DNA of 64,000 nt, taken from NCBI RefSeq assembly GCF_013377855.1, contig NZ_JABXYJ010000004.1, positions 310,001-374,000 on the forward strand, read 5' to 3'. The position numbers and the translations under genes were made by a program. The number at the start of each line of letters is the position of its first letter. The stretch's first letter is position 1. Source of the stretch: Cognatundibacterium oligocarboniphilum (lineage in GTDB: Bacteria > Pseudomonadota > Gammaproteobacteria > Burkholderiales > Burkholderiaceae_D). The notes beneath the pieces were generated by a model that had not been told where the DNA came from, did no database searches, and saw only the letters and a list, made by a program, of their open reading frames with translations. Below, one piece after another: positions 1 through 8,942 of the stretch.

Positions 1-1395
1 GAACAGTGCCGGCGTGCCGGCAGATAAAGCCCGTGCGACATCAAACCGTGTTGCCATCTGGCCCGGGCTGGCCCAGGCGCTTTCTGTCATCGCATAACCG
101 TCTGGCGTCTGCCTGCCATTCAGCGGTTCACCCATCATGTTCAGCCAGTTCAGGATGGGACCGGTATTGACGATGCAATTACCGTCGTATGCCAGACGGA
201 TCGATGAGACGGTGTAATGCAGCGGGTCTTTGAATTTATTACCGAGCGAAGCGATAAATTCGGGCGATTCAAACATGGTCAGCAAAGTGCGCGGGATATT
301 GCCGTCGCTTTCCAGAAAGGTTTTTGCCATGTTTTGTATCAGCGCCTCGGATGGTGTGTCGGAAACAAAGTAAACCGCCATTTTCTGGCTGATGTAGCGG
401 GCGGTTGCAGGCTGCCTGCTCAACAGGGTCAGTACATCTTCCAGTTCGTTTAATCCTCGTCCCGGGATGCGTGTTCCCAGAATCTGCTTTTCGCCAAAAT
501 CATGGCGTTGCGGATTGAATTCAAATAAACCGTGGCGCACATAAACACGGCTCAGTTCGGGGCGGATTTTGGGGTTGTTTGGTGTGAGATTCACGCCGAC
601 GCCGGTCAGTACCCGTGCCAGTTCCTGCACATCACGCTGGGTATAGCCGCTGTTGACGCCCATGGTGTGCAGCTCCATGAGTTCACGTGCGTAGTTTTCG
701 TTGATGCGGTTGACAGCATTGTGCTCATTGTCCAGGTAACGCAGCATCGCGGGATGATAGACCGTTGCTTTGAGCAGATCCCGGAAATTGCCGAGCGCAT
801 GCGGGCGGATGGCGTTTTCTTCAAAATCACCCAGCATGGCGCGCAGATTATGCTTGCCGCTGTGGATGTTGAAATGATTCATCCAGAACCAGGTCATCTG
901 TTCCTGCAACTGGTTTGGGGAATAAATGTCGCGTAGCAGGGAACGTGTCATCGCTTCGCGCGCCAGGCGATTCAGCTCCTGCTGATAATCTTTGCGCAGG
1001 CTGTCGTCAGTGCCTTTTTGCTGCTCTGCGGCGATACGTCTTTTCTCCAGCGCAAAAATCATCTGGTCCAGCGGCTGTTGCGAAATCGTCATGGCGCTGA
1101 TCTGCGCCTGCACCACTGGCGGAACGACCGTCGCACGCCCCCACAATTGTTGATGCAAAAAGAGATCTGTCCCGACGGCCTGCAACTGTTGATAAGTAGA
1201 AAAATTACTGCCCCAGGTCACGCGGTTTAATAGTTGTTCTGGCTTGACTCCTGCCTGACTAAGCACCTTGCTGGCGGGAGGCGGTGATTTATAAGTTGCT
1301 GTATTCGTACCGGAGGGTGACTGATGCGCACAGGCAGCCAGCAGACACACGAAACTTGTGGAAACGAAACGCGAAAGGGGTGCAGCGGTTAACAT
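1..1395 (-). CDS. DUF1800 family lipoprotein, C-terminus beyond window
   Basis: The minus frame stays open from an ATG at 1395 to base 1 (465 codons), so the C-terminus lies outside the window. The N-terminus has a hydrophobic stretch and a lipobox (LLAAC, Cys22), pointing to a lipoprotein. The middle carries the DUF1800 hallmark ENYARELMELHTMGV (motif family NxNxARELLELHT), followed by GYTQRDVQELARVLTG and YVRHGLFEFNPQRHDFG. DUF1800 proteins are usually encoded next to a DUF1501 protein and are of unknown function; they have been linked only loosely to exported or cell-surface roles. The next gene leftward cannot be seen. The family call is firm and the role is unknown. Confidence 0.88.
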   Translation of the reverse strand, partial: MLTAAPLSRFVSTSFVCLLAACAHQSPSGTNTATYKSPPPASKVLSQAGVKPEQLLNRVTWGSNFSTYQQLQAVGTDLFLHQQLWGRATVVPPVVQAQISAMTISQQPLDQMIFALEKRRIAAEQQKGTDDSLRKDYQQELNRLAREAMTRSLLRDIYSPNQLQEQMTWFWMNHFNIHSGKHNLRAMLGDFEENAIRPHALGNFRDLLKATVYHPAMLRYLDNEHNAVNRINENYARELMELHTMGVNSGYTQRDVQELARVLTGVGVNLTPNNPKIRPELSRVYVRHGLFEFNPQRHDFGEKQILGTRIPGRGLNELEDVLTLLSRQPATARYISQKMAVYFVSDTPSEALIQNMAKTFLESDGNIPRTLLTMFESPEFIASLGNKFKDPLHYTVSSIRLAYDGNCIVNTGPILNWLNMMGEPLNGRQTPDGYAMTESAWASPGQMATRFDVARALSAGTPALF

Positions 1396-1503
1396 GAGAA
1401 CTCATTTCTCCGGACACAATCAACGGTCGTCAGCATACAACGGATTACCCGCAGAATAGATGACTGTGACAGGAAAAATAGTGGGACTGACGGTAATTCA
1501 ATC

Positions 1504-1531
1504 GCTTACATTTCTTCAGGGAAATGTAAGC
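1504..1531 (-). terminator. Strong hairpin just downstream of the DUF2076 gene
   Basis: An 11-bp perfect inverted repeat (GCTTACATTTC / GAAATGTAAGC) with a 6-nt loop lies 8 bp beyond the DUF2076 stop codon. No T-tract follows on the minus strand, so it may be a 3'-end stabiliser or a Rho-dependent end rather than a classical intrinsic terminator. Confidence 0.5.
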
Positions 1532-1538
1532 AATGTTG

Positions 1539-2276
1539 TCAGACGATATCGCTATCGTCGCTGATCCCGGCGTCTGTATCGGTGAAGTCTGTCGTGAAGT
1601 CCGGTGAGCTGGCAGGTTCCGGATTTTGTGAAAAATAACCGGGGATCATGCCGCCTTCATTAGACGTCAGTTGTTGATTCATGGACTGGTCGGTGAGCAC
1701 GGAGTGCTGCGATCCGCCACCAATCAGATGGCTCAGTCCCTGATACAAAAAGGCACCGGCGGCGACACCGGCAGCGGTTGCTGCCACATTACCCAGCAGG
1801 CTGCCACCCTGACCACCGAAAAAACTGCTGCCCGACTGCGGGATAGCTGTTGCTGCAAAAGGCGCGCTGGCGGCAGCGGTTCCGTAGGTCGTCAAAGGAT
1901 TGCCGGTAACGGATGTTGCTGCTGGCGCATTGACAGCGACAGTAACCGGAGCCGGACTCAGTGGGCGGGTGCTGGCGCTATTGCCCCAGGCGCTGCTGGC
2001 CGGATCAAGAAAGGGTGTAGCGGCGGATGAAGCGGGCAGGGCATTGAGTGCCTTTTGTTCGCGCAGATCGGCCTGCAGGCTGCTGATCTGTGTATTGGCG
2101 GCGACCAGTGCTTGCTCCAGCAGCAGCGCACGCTGTACCAGCAGATACGTGGTATCCGGCTGGCGGGTTGCTGCCTGGCTGATCAATGCAGCTGCCTGCG
2201 GATCTTTGCTGACACCTTGCACTTGCACCAGCTGATCGAGAAAATTTTGTAAAACTTGCATTTCCTGAGGGGACAT
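1539..2276 (-). CDS. DUF2076 domain-containing protein
   Basis: 245 aa. The N-terminal 75 residues (MSPQEMQVLQNFLDQL, then a coiled-coil-prone stretch ending SSLQADLREQKA) match the DUF2076 family, which is annotated as a periplasmic or membrane-linked protein of unknown function. The centre is Ala/Ser/Pro-rich, followed by a Gly/Ala-rich hydrophobic stretch (SLLGNVAATAAGVAAGAFLYQGLSHLIG) that may form a membrane-associated helix. The tail is acidic (TDFTDTDAGISDDSD). A good Shine-Dalgarno (AGGAGAG) precedes the ATG at 2276. It lies 54 bp downstream of comM on the same strand and may be co-transcribed. No function can be assigned from sequence. Confidence 0.85.
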   Translation of the reverse strand: MSPQEMQVLQNFLDQLVQVQGVSKDPQAAALISQAATRQPDTTYLLVQRALLLEQALVAANTQISSLQADLREQKALNALPASSAATPFLDPASSAWGNSASTRPLSPAPVTVAVNAPAATSVTGNPLTTYGTAAASAPFAATAIPQSGSSFFGGQGGSLLGNVAATAAGVAAGAFLYQGLSHLIGGGSQHSVLTDQSMNQQLTSNEGGMIPGYFSQNPEPASSPDFTTDFTDTDAGISDDSDIV

Positions 2277-2330
2277 TGCTCTCTCCTGTCGAGGGTGATA
2301 TGGCCCTATCTGGTCACGCTGTGATGATTT

Positions 2331-3848
2331 TCAATAGTCCCGCAGGGCACGCCGGTATTGAATGGCTTCGGCGACATGCGCCATGCGGATGTCGGGTTCT
2401 CCGGCCAGATCGGCAATAGTGCGGGCAACCTTCAGAACCCGGTGATAGGCGCGTGCCGACCAGTTGAATTTTTGCATCGCCTGTTTCAGCATCTGAGCTG
2501 CTTTTTCTTCCGGCTGGCAGAGTGTGTCGATATCGCTGGTGGTCAGCAGATTATTCGGTTTTCCCTGCCTGCGTTGCTGGCGCTGAAATGCCTGTTCGAC
2601 CCGCTGCCGGATCTGGAGGCTGGTCTCACCGGCTTTTTGCGCCTGCAAATCTTCATACGGCAGCGCGGCAACCTGTATCTGCAGATCAATCCGGTCCAGC
2701 AACGGGCCGGAAATTTTGTTCTGATAACGCGCCACCATGTCGGGCGTGCAGCGGCACTGGCCATTGCTGTGCCCCAGATAGCCACAGGGGCATGGGTTCA
2801 TGGCGGCGATCAGCTGAAAGCGGGCTGGAAAATCGGCTTGCTTTGCCGCACGCGAAATCGTGATGTGTCCGGATTCCAATGGCTCGCGCAAAACTTCCAG
2901 CACCTTGCGGTCGAACTCCGGTAATTCGTCGAGAAACAGTACGCCATGATGCGCGAGCGAGACTTCGCCGGGACGGGGTGTGCCACCGCCACCGACCAGC
3001 GCGACTGCGGATGAGGTATGGTGCGGAGAGCGAAATGGCCGGGATTTCCAGCGTTGCACAGAAAACCCCGAAGTCAGCGACTGAACGGCGGCCGATTCAA
3101 GCGCTTCCTGATCGGTCATGGCCGGCAAGATACCCGGAAAGCGGGATGCCAGCATAGATTTTCCGGTACCCGGAGGACCGACCATCAGCACAGAATGGTT
3201 GCCGGCCGCGGCAATTTCCAGTGCCCGTTTTGCCTGCAACTGGCCTTTGACATCTGCCAGATCGGCATAGCTGGTATTCCCGCAATGCAGCGTGGAGCGA
3301 TGCGGTGCCAATCTTGCACTGTCATCGGTAGCGGCAAAGTGGGCGCATACCTGCAGCAGCGAGTCGGCCGGATAAATCGTGGCATCGCTGACCAGCGCAG
3401 CTTCGCTTGCATTCTCACGCGGCAGGATAAATGCGGCCTGCTTTTGCGGGGAATGCTGGCAGATGGCGAAGGTCATGGCGAGCGCTCCGCGGATCGGACG
3501 CAGCTCCCCGGAGAGCGACAGTTCGCCGGCAAATTCATACTGGTCGAGCTGATCGGCGCGTAACTGTCCGGAAGCGATCAGGATACCCAGCGCGATCGGT
3601 AAATCAAAGCGGCCTGATTCTTTGGGTAAGTCCGCAGGCGCCAGATTGACGGTGATCCGTTTGGCGGGAAATTCAAAGCGTGAATTCTGCAGCGCTGCTC
3701 TTACCCGGTCTTTGGATTCCTTGACTTCTGTTTCCGGCAAACCAACGATCGTAAATGCAGGTAAACCGTTAGCCAGATGCACTTCAACCGTGACCTGCGG
3801 GGCATGCATGCCGCTTAAGGCACGGCTTTTAAGTACGGCCAGCGACAT
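2331..3848 (-). CDS. comM: YifB/ComM family AAA+ ATPase (Mg-chelatase-like)
   Basis: 505 aa, the normal family length. Domains in order: an N-terminal Lon-protease-like fold (about residues 1-170, VEVHLANGLPAFTIVGLPE), an AAA+ core with Walker A GPPGTGKS and Walker B-like GVLFLDELPEF, and a C-terminal Mg-chelatase domain (ALRDY end). In naturally competent bacteria ComM is a helicase that promotes branch migration of incoming single-stranded DNA during homologous recombination. It is also kept in non-competent species. The start abuts the ubiK stop (3849), so ubiK and comM are probably one operon. Identification is secure; whether this host is competent cannot be told. Confidence 0.95.
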   Translation of the reverse strand: MSLAVLKSRALSGMHAPQVTVEVHLANGLPAFTIVGLPETEVKESKDRVRAALQNSRFEFPAKRITVNLAPADLPKESGRFDLPIALGILIASGQLRADQLDQYEFAGELSLSGELRPIRGALAMTFAICQHSPQKQAAFILPRENASEAALVSDATIYPADSLLQVCAHFAATDDSARLAPHRSTLHCGNTSYADLADVKGQLQAKRALEIAAAGNHSVLMVGPPGTGKSMLASRFPGILPAMTDQEALESAAVQSLTSGFSVQRWKSRPFRSPHHTSSAVALVGGGGTPRPGEVSLAHHGVLFLDELPEFDRKVLEVLREPLESGHITISRAAKQADFPARFQLIAAMNPCPCGYLGHSNGQCRCTPDMVARYQNKISGPLLDRIDLQIQVAALPYEDLQAQKAGETSLQIRQRVEQAFQRQQRRQGKPNNLLTTSDIDTLCQPEEKAAQMLKQAMQKFNWSARAYHRVLKVARTIADLAGEPDIRMAHVAEAIQYRRALRDY

Positions 3849-4091
3849 TTATTGATCAGACTGTTGCTCTTCCATAGCGGCGATGCGTGCTTCCAGCGCC
3901 TCCAGTTTGGCGCGGGTTTTGGCCAGCACCTGTGCCTGAATATCGAATTCTTCCCGGGTCACCAGATCCAGTCTGGAAAAGCCTTGCGTCAAGACGGCTT
4001 TGACATTTTTTTCTATATCTTTGGCAGGTGAATTTTCCAGAGCCTGGCTGATTTTGGATTGAATATCGTTAAAAAAATTGGATTTATCCAT
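3849..4091 (-). CDS. ubiK: Ubiquinone biosynthesis accessory factor UbiK (BMFP/YqiC)
   Basis: 80 aa. The start at 4091 (MDKSNFFNDIQSKISQ) is chosen over an upstream ATG at 4127 because family members begin at this point. The N-terminal half is amphipathic (NDIQSKISQALENSPAKDIEKNVKAV cut by family-typical residues) and the C-terminal half is a coiled coil (LAKTRAKLEALEARIAAMEE), the trimerising segment of YqiC-like proteins. UbiK helps organise aerobic ubiquinone synthesis with UbiJ at the membrane. The gene is divergent from the TorF-glnK-amtB operon, an order common in Burkholderiales, and sits directly upstream of comM. Confidence 0.92.
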   Translation of the reverse strand: MDKSNFFNDIQSKISQALENSPAKDIEKNVKAVLTQGFSRLDLVTREEFDIQAQVLAKTRAKLEALEARIAAMEEQQSDQ

Positions 4092-4137
4092 GAGTTTTGC
4101 CTGAAATAGTGATGACCAGCAACGCACGCGTCATAGA

Positions 4138-4154
4138 TGCACGCAACTGGTGCG
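4138..4154 (+). promoter_or_regulatory. NtrC-like binding site, distal
   Basis: TGCACGCAACTGGTGCG is a 17-bp dyad. It matches the enteric NtrC consensus TGCACCA-N3-TGGTGCA at all bases of the TGCAC and TGGTGC arms. It lies about 280 bp upstream of the predicted sigma-54 start point, a normal enhancer distance. The site was called by eye. Confidence 0.6.
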
Positions 4155-4217
4155 AAACAGAAATTGGTAAAAGGCTGCTGATTTTTTTCGCATTAAAACG
4201 GTGCAAAACATATTCTC

Positions 4218-4234
4218 TGCACCAGATCGGTTCT
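4218..4234 (+). promoter_or_regulatory. NtrC-like binding site, proximal
   Basis: The left half TGCACCA is perfect; the right half (GGTTCT) is weak against TGGTGCA. It lies about 200 bp upstream of the sigma-54 start point and pairs with the better site at 4138, as is usual for NtrC enhancers. Confidence 0.45.
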
Positions 4235-4392
4235 GTTGCTGCTGAATTTACTTATATCTTTAGGAAATCATAGCGCAAAGCGTTGTCGCTGCCCATTGGT
4301 ATGGTGATTTTCTTTGCACCGTGACAAGTGGTATCCGGAATATGGGCAGTGATTGCACTGTTATTAGCATGATCTTCCGGTGTCATCAAAGC

Positions 4393-4408
4393 TGGCACGA
4401 CTCCTGCT
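4393..4408 (+). promoter_or_regulatory. Sigma-54 (RpoN) promoter of the TorF-glnK-amtB operon
   Basis: TGGCACGACTCCTGCT matches TGGCACGrNNNTTGCW at all but one fixed position. The GG at 4394-4395 and the GC at 4406-4407 have the required -24/-12 spacing. Transcription should start near 4419, leaving a leader of about 135 nt before the porin gene. With the NtrC-like sites, this indicates induction by nitrogen limitation. Confidence 0.82.
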
Positions 4409-4555
4409 AATACCTGATTAAACATCTTTTAGGGTTCATTTCCGATATTGCCACGAACGATCTTCTGGCGATACGCACCGGTGACCGATGAAGTGAGTTC
4501 AGTTGAGTTTCTTATTCCAAAACCAAGTTATGCAGATAAAAGAAGGGGAAGCGTC

Positions 4556-5302
4556 ATGAAAAAATCCGTACTCGCCGTTGCAGTTGCCACGACATTGTTG
4601 AGTGGCTTTGCCTATGCTGATGAACCGAAGCCAGATAATGAACTGAGTTTCAATATCGGCGTTGCCAGTGAATACCGTTATCGCGCTATTGCGCAGTCAC
4701 GCATGGAACCTGCTTTGCAGGGTGGCGCTGACTATACCAATAATCCGACCGGATTGTATGCCGGTACCTGGTTGTCCACGATTAAGTGGATTAAGGATGC
4801 CGGTGGCAGCGGTGATCTGGAATGGGATATTTACGGCGGCAAGCGCGGTGAAATCACCAAGGATGTCAGCTATGACATCGGCGTGCTGAGCTATGTGTAT
4901 CTGTCGAACGGCCTCGATAAAGTGCCGGGCTCTGCGAATGCGAACACCACGGAGATTTACGGTCAGATCGGTACCGGGCCGTTTTACGCGAAATACTCGC
5001 ATTCCGTTACCAATCTGTTCGGATTTGTGAACAGTAAAAACAGCGGCTATCTTGATCTGGGCGCGAATATTGAATTACCGGAAGCGTACACACTGAATCT
5101 GCACGTTGGGCGGCAGACGGTGAAAAATAATTCGGCCTATAGCTACAACGACTGGAAAATCGGTCTGACCAAAGAATTCTTTGGCGTCTCTTTCAGTCTG
5201 GCAGCGCTGGGCACCACGGCTGATAAAAACCTGTATGTGACGCCGGCAGGAAAATTTACCGGCAAAACGACTCTGGTGCTCACAGCCGTCAAAACTTTCT
5301 GA
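4556..5302 (+). CDS. TorF family putative porin (Gcw_chp)
   Basis: 248 aa from the ATG at 4556, which follows a strong ribosome site (AGAAGGGGAAG) and opens a clean signal peptide (MKKSVLAVAVATTLLSGFAYA). An in-frame upstream ATG at 4448 is rejected because it would place about 36 residues ahead of that signal. The mature protein starts with ELSFNIGVASEYRYR, typical of TorF/Gcw_chp outer-membrane beta-barrels, and ends in aromatic Phe. It lies 14 bp before glnK and shares the sigma-54 promoter, which suggests a channel for small nitrogen compounds. The substrate is inferred from context only. Confidence 0.88.
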   Translation: MKKSVLAVAVATTLLSGFAYADEPKPDNELSFNIGVASEYRYRAIAQSRMEPALQGGADYTNNPTGLYAGTWLSTIKWIKDAGGSGDLEWDIYGGKRGEITKDVSYDIGVLSYVYLSNGLDKVPGSANANTTEIYGQIGTGPFYAKYSHSVTNLFGFVNSKNSGYLDLGANIELPEAYTLNLHVGRQTVKNNSAYSYNDWKIGLTKEFFGVSFSLAALGTTADKNLYVTPAGKFTGKTTLVLTAVKTF

Positions 5303-5307
5303 GATGA

Positions 5308-5655
<348 letters not shown>

Positions 5656-5676
5656 TTCGCCTACGAGGGAGTTCAC

Positions 5677-7254
5677 ATGAAAACATTATTCAAGAACATA
5701 CTGATCGCAGGCGCTCTGCTTGTATCGGTGGGAACGACATCCATGGGATGGGCGGATGAAATACCGGTGAAAGCTGATGCGACAGCCGCCAGCCAGGCGG
5801 TCACTGCTTCCGCAACTGCCGCCACCCCGGCAGCGCCGGTTTCTGCTGCGGCAGCATCGGTCACATCAGCGGCACCGGCAGCAGTCGCCGATGCAGTGGC
5901 CGCATCCGCCGCGGCGCCGGCACCGGTAGCAAACAAGGGTGATACCGCCTGGATGCTGGTGGCGACGCTGCTGGTGATCCTGATGACGATTCCGGGTCTG
6001 GCATTGTTCTACGGTGGCCTGGTGCGTTCTAAAAACATGCTGTCGATCCTGATGCAGGTATTCATGATTTTTGCCGTCATCATTGTCCTGTGGTGTATTT
6101 ACGGCTATTCGCTGGCATTTACCGAAGGTGGTAAATTCATCGGTTCGTTCGATCGCGTATTTCTGAAAGGCATCTGGGATCCTGCCAAGGCCACATTCTC
6201 CACTGCAGCGACGTTCAGTAAGGGTGTCGTGATTCCTGAATTTGTCTATGTGGCTTTTCAGGCGACATTTGCGGCAATTACCTGCGGCCTGATCATCGGT
6301 GCTTTTGCCGAGCGCGCAAAGTTCACCGCCGTACTGCTGTTTGTCGTGCTGTGGTTCACGTTCAGCTATTTGCCTGTAGCACATATGGTCTGGTTCTGGA
6401 CCGGTCCGGATGCGATCAAAGATGCGGCAACGCTGGCGACCGAAACAGCAAAAGGCGGTTATCTGTGGCAGAAAGGCGCGCTCGATTTTGCAGGCGGTAC
6501 TGTGGTGCATATCAATGCGGCGATTGCCGGCCTGATCGGTGCCATCCTGATCGGTAAGCGGGTTGGCTATGGTAAAGAATCCATGGCGCCGCACTCACTG
6601 ACGATGACCATGATCGGCGCATCGCTGCTGTGGGTGGGCTGGTTCGGTTTCAATGCGGGCTCCGCGCTGGAGGCGGCAGACGTGGCTGCGCTGGCGTTCG
6701 TGAATACATTGCTGGCAACGGCTGCGGCAACAGTTTCCTGGGTGTTTGGTGAGTGGATGTCGAAAGGCAAGCCTTCCATGCTGGGCGGCGCTTCCGGTGC
6801 GGTGGCAGGTCTGGTGGCGATTACGCCGGCATGCGGCTTTGTCGGTCCGATGGGTGCGCTGATCATTGGCCTGCTCGCCGGCATCGTCTGTCTGTGGGGT
6901 GTGAATGGTCTGAAACGCCTGCTGGGTGTGGATGATGCGTTGGACGTATTCGGTGTGCACGGCGTCGGCGGTATTCTGGGAGCATTGCTGACCGGCGTGT
7001 TTGCTGCGCCATCCTTAGGCGGTCAGGGTATTTTCGATTATGTGACCAATAAAATGTCGGCAGATCCGTATTCGATCGCGGATCAGGTCATGACTCAGGC
7101 AACCGCGGTCGGTGTGACGGTGCTGTGGTCGGCAGTGGTCTCGGTGATTGCGTACAAGCTGGTGGATCTGGTCATCGGCCTGCGTGTTCCTGAAGATGAG
7201 GAACGTGAAGGTCTGGATATCACCAGCCACGGCGAGTCTGCCTATCATTCCTGA
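5677..7254 (+). CDS. amtB: Ammonium transporter AmtB with long Ala-rich N-terminal segment
   Basis: 525 aa. A signal peptide (GALLVSVGTTSMGWA) is followed by about 60 residues rich in Ala, Thr, Ser and Val, then the Amt core from about residue 88 (GDTAWMLVATLLVILMTIPG). Core features include AFAERAKF, the channel histidines in HINAAIAG and GVHGVGGI, and about 11 membrane helices. AmtB conducts ammonium across the inner membrane and is gated by GlnK. The Ala-rich spacer makes it longer than E. coli AmtB (about 430 aa). It is the last gene of the RpoN-driven operon and is followed by a good terminator at 7355. Confidence 0.96.
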   Translation: MKTLFKNILIAGALLVSVGTTSMGWADEIPVKADATAASQAVTASATAATPAAPVSAAAASVTSAAPAAVADAVAASAAAPAPVANKGDTAWMLVATLLVILMTIPGLALFYGGLVRSKNMLSILMQVFMIFAVIIVLWCIYGYSLAFTEGGKFIGSFDRVFLKGIWDPAKATFSTAATFSKGVVIPEFVYVAFQATFAAITCGLIIGAFAERAKFTAVLLFVVLWFTFSYLPVAHMVWFWTGPDAIKDAATLATETAKGGYLWQKGALDFAGGTVVHINAAIAGLIGAILIGKRVGYGKESMAPHSLTMTMIGASLLWVGWFGFNAGSALEAADVAALAFVNTLLATAAATVSWVFGEWMSKGKPSMLGGASGAVAGLVAITPACGFVGPMGALIIGLLAGIVCLWGVNGLKRLLGVDDALDVFGVHGVGGILGALLTGVFAAPSLGGQGIFDYVTNKMSADPYSIADQVMTQATAVGVTVLWSAVVSVIAYKLVDLVIGLRVPEDEEREGLDITSHGESAYHS

Positions 7255-7354
7255 TGCAGTCCTGATGCGGCTGACTGACAGTCGCAAGCCAAGTCTTGAT
7301 GTAGTCAAGCTAGTATCCTCAGTGTCATGTGCAGAGCGCGTGGCACTGATTCCA

Positions 7355-7384
7355 CGGTTCAGTCTCCGGCTGAACCGTTTTTTT
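7355..7384 (+). terminator. Intrinsic terminator after amtB
   Basis: An 8-bp perfect stem CGGTTCAG / CTGAACCG with a 7-nt loop is followed by seven Ts. It lies about 100 bp beyond the amtB stop. Confidence 0.88.
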
Positions 7385-7440
7385 ATTGCAGGCAGTATTG
7401 CAGATAGCGGTGCCAGGAACGGATTGCGGCGGATAAAAAA

Positions 7441-7475
7441 ACACCGGCAGTGTGAAACTGGCCGGTGTTTTTTTT
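7441..7475 (-). terminator. Bidirectional terminator between amtB and the TPR gene
   Basis: An 8-bp stem ACACCGGC / GCCGGTGT (12-nt loop) is flanked by an A-run on the left and a T-run on the right, so it can end transcripts on both strands. On the minus strand it follows the TPR gene stop at 7529. Confidence 0.85.
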
Positions 7476-7528
7476 GAACCTGCCCGGAGTCGTGCAGCGC
7501 ATTGCTCTCCGGGGCGGACGGTACAGGA

Positions 7529-8803
7529 TTACTTGGCTTCTTCCTTGCGGACATATAACCAAAGACGTCCCAGATCGGCTGTGCCGTCGGCAGCCTGCAG
7601 GGATTTGAAAATCTCCGCAGCTTTATCGCGGTTGCCCGATTGCAGGTAAGCCATGCCGAGGTGCAGGCGGGCTTCATCAACCGACTTCAGACCACCTTTG
7701 GCAATGCCTTGCTCCATCAGGGCGATGCCTTTTTCGGCCTGATGATTGATCACATAGTTGTACCCGATATTGACCAGACCGGTACCGGTCTTGGCGTTTT
7801 TGGCGGCAGTTTCACCGGCATCCAGCGATTTGATGTCTTCCGCAGCCTGTTTGTAGACGCGGTCTTTGAGCTGCTTGTGTTTGGGGGCTTCTTTTCCGGT
7901 GCCCAGCAGGTTGGCGGCATAACCTGCGTCCACGGCGGTTTTCGCTTCTGCCGGCAAGCCTGCCAGCAGCGCGAGCTCGGCCATTTCCACGTATTGCGCA
8001 GCATCATCCATATTGTTGGTTGCCAGCAGCAGGCGGTACAGATCAAGACGCAGGCGATCCGAGAAGCCGGGTTTATGTTCGACCCGGTAAATCAGGTCGC
8101 CCCAGTATTCGCGGGTCGGATAATGCTGAACCACGCGCTCCAGCACGGCGGTGTAGCCGGCATTGTCTTTGAGCTGCTGGTAGCTGCTGGCCAGCAGGCG
8201 CAGGTTTTCTTCGGTGGTGATGCGCTGCGCTTTTTCATCGTCAGCCAGCATGGTCTTCAACTGAGCAATCGCATTCTGGAAATCACCCTTGAGGTAGTAG
8301 CAGCGTGCCAGCAGATTGTTCATCTGCGCATTGGCGTTGCTCTTCTCGATATAGCGTTTGGCCCAGACGATGGCTTCAGCATAATTTTTTTCGTTGTAAT
8401 AGGTACCTGCCAATCCCTCGATCAGGCGCAATTTCTCATTGTCTTTGAGAAATTCGGAATTGATCATTTTGTCAAAGGAAGTGGCCAGCAGCGGTGTATT
8501 GTTGGTGCCGGAAGCAACGACTGCGCGCATACGGCTCAGGGCGAATACTTCGTAAGGCGTTTTGTTTTCCATGCTGTCGAGCGCATTGATTTTTTCTGTC
8601 GCTTCGGCAAACTGTTTCTTGTCCAGCAATTCCTGAATTTCAGTCAATGGTTTGCCCATTTCTTTGCGCACTACCATTTTTTTGGCCAATTCGGCCTTAT
8701 CTGCTGCTTCATCTGCGTAAGCGGTTCCGGTAGTGACAGGCAGCACGCCCGAGCCGAGTGCTGCCAACATCATGGCAGCGAACAGGAAAGAAATTTTTTT
8801 CAT
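7529..8803 (-). CDS. Exported tetratricopeptide repeat protein
   Basis: 424 aa from the ATG at 8803, chosen because it opens a signal peptide (MKKISFLFAAMMLAALGSG, cleavage near AYA-DEA). The rest is helical repeats: FAEATEKINALDS near the start, NYAEAIVWAKRYIEKS and DFQNAIAQLKTMLAD in the middle, and GNRDKAAEIFKSLQA near the end, all TPR-like. It is probably periplasmic and may act as a scaffold or assembly factor. It is transcribed alone, with a terminator at 7441. No partner gene is adjacent, so no specific role is proposed. Confidence 0.8.
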   Translation of the reverse strand: MKKISFLFAAMMLAALGSGVLPVTTGTAYADEAADKAELAKKMVVRKEMGKPLTEIQELLDKKQFAEATEKINALDSMENKTPYEVFALSRMRAVVASGTNNTPLLATSFDKMINSEFLKDNEKLRLIEGLAGTYYNEKNYAEAIVWAKRYIEKSNANAQMNNLLARCYYLKGDFQNAIAQLKTMLADDEKAQRITTEENLRLLASSYQQLKDNAGYTAVLERVVQHYPTREYWGDLIYRVEHKPGFSDRLRLDLYRLLLATNNMDDAAQYVEMAELALLAGLPAEAKTAVDAGYAANLLGTGKEAPKHKQLKDRVYKQAAEDIKSLDAGETAAKNAKTGTGLVNIGYNYVINHQAEKGIALMEQGIAKGGLKSVDEARLHLGMAYLQSGNRDKAAEIFKSLQAADGTADLGRLWLYVRKEEAK

Positions 8804-8942
8804 GGGATATCCGGTAAAAAATGAAGATGACCGCACGAGCGCGGGTTCGTCACAAAACGCTCAGCCATCGGCATCTGTTGACAGCTAATGGGCGGAAGCG
8901 GGCATTATAACTGAGTCGGCAGGCAGAACCTGTGGTCAGGCT

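Larger units (their letters stand above)
4092..4555. other. Divergent regulatory region between ubiK and the nitrogen operon
   Basis: 464 bp without a gene. It holds the sigma-54 promoter and two NtrC-like sites listed separately. A further TGCACC half site is visible near 4315. The ubiK promoter must also lie here, but no clear sigma-70 pair stands out. Confidence 0.6.

Noticed and set aside
7640-8824. 394-codon plus-strand frame opposite the TPR gene
   Set aside because: The minus strand has a signal peptide and TPRs; the plus frame has an odd His/Phe/Gln-rich composition typical of antisense reading.
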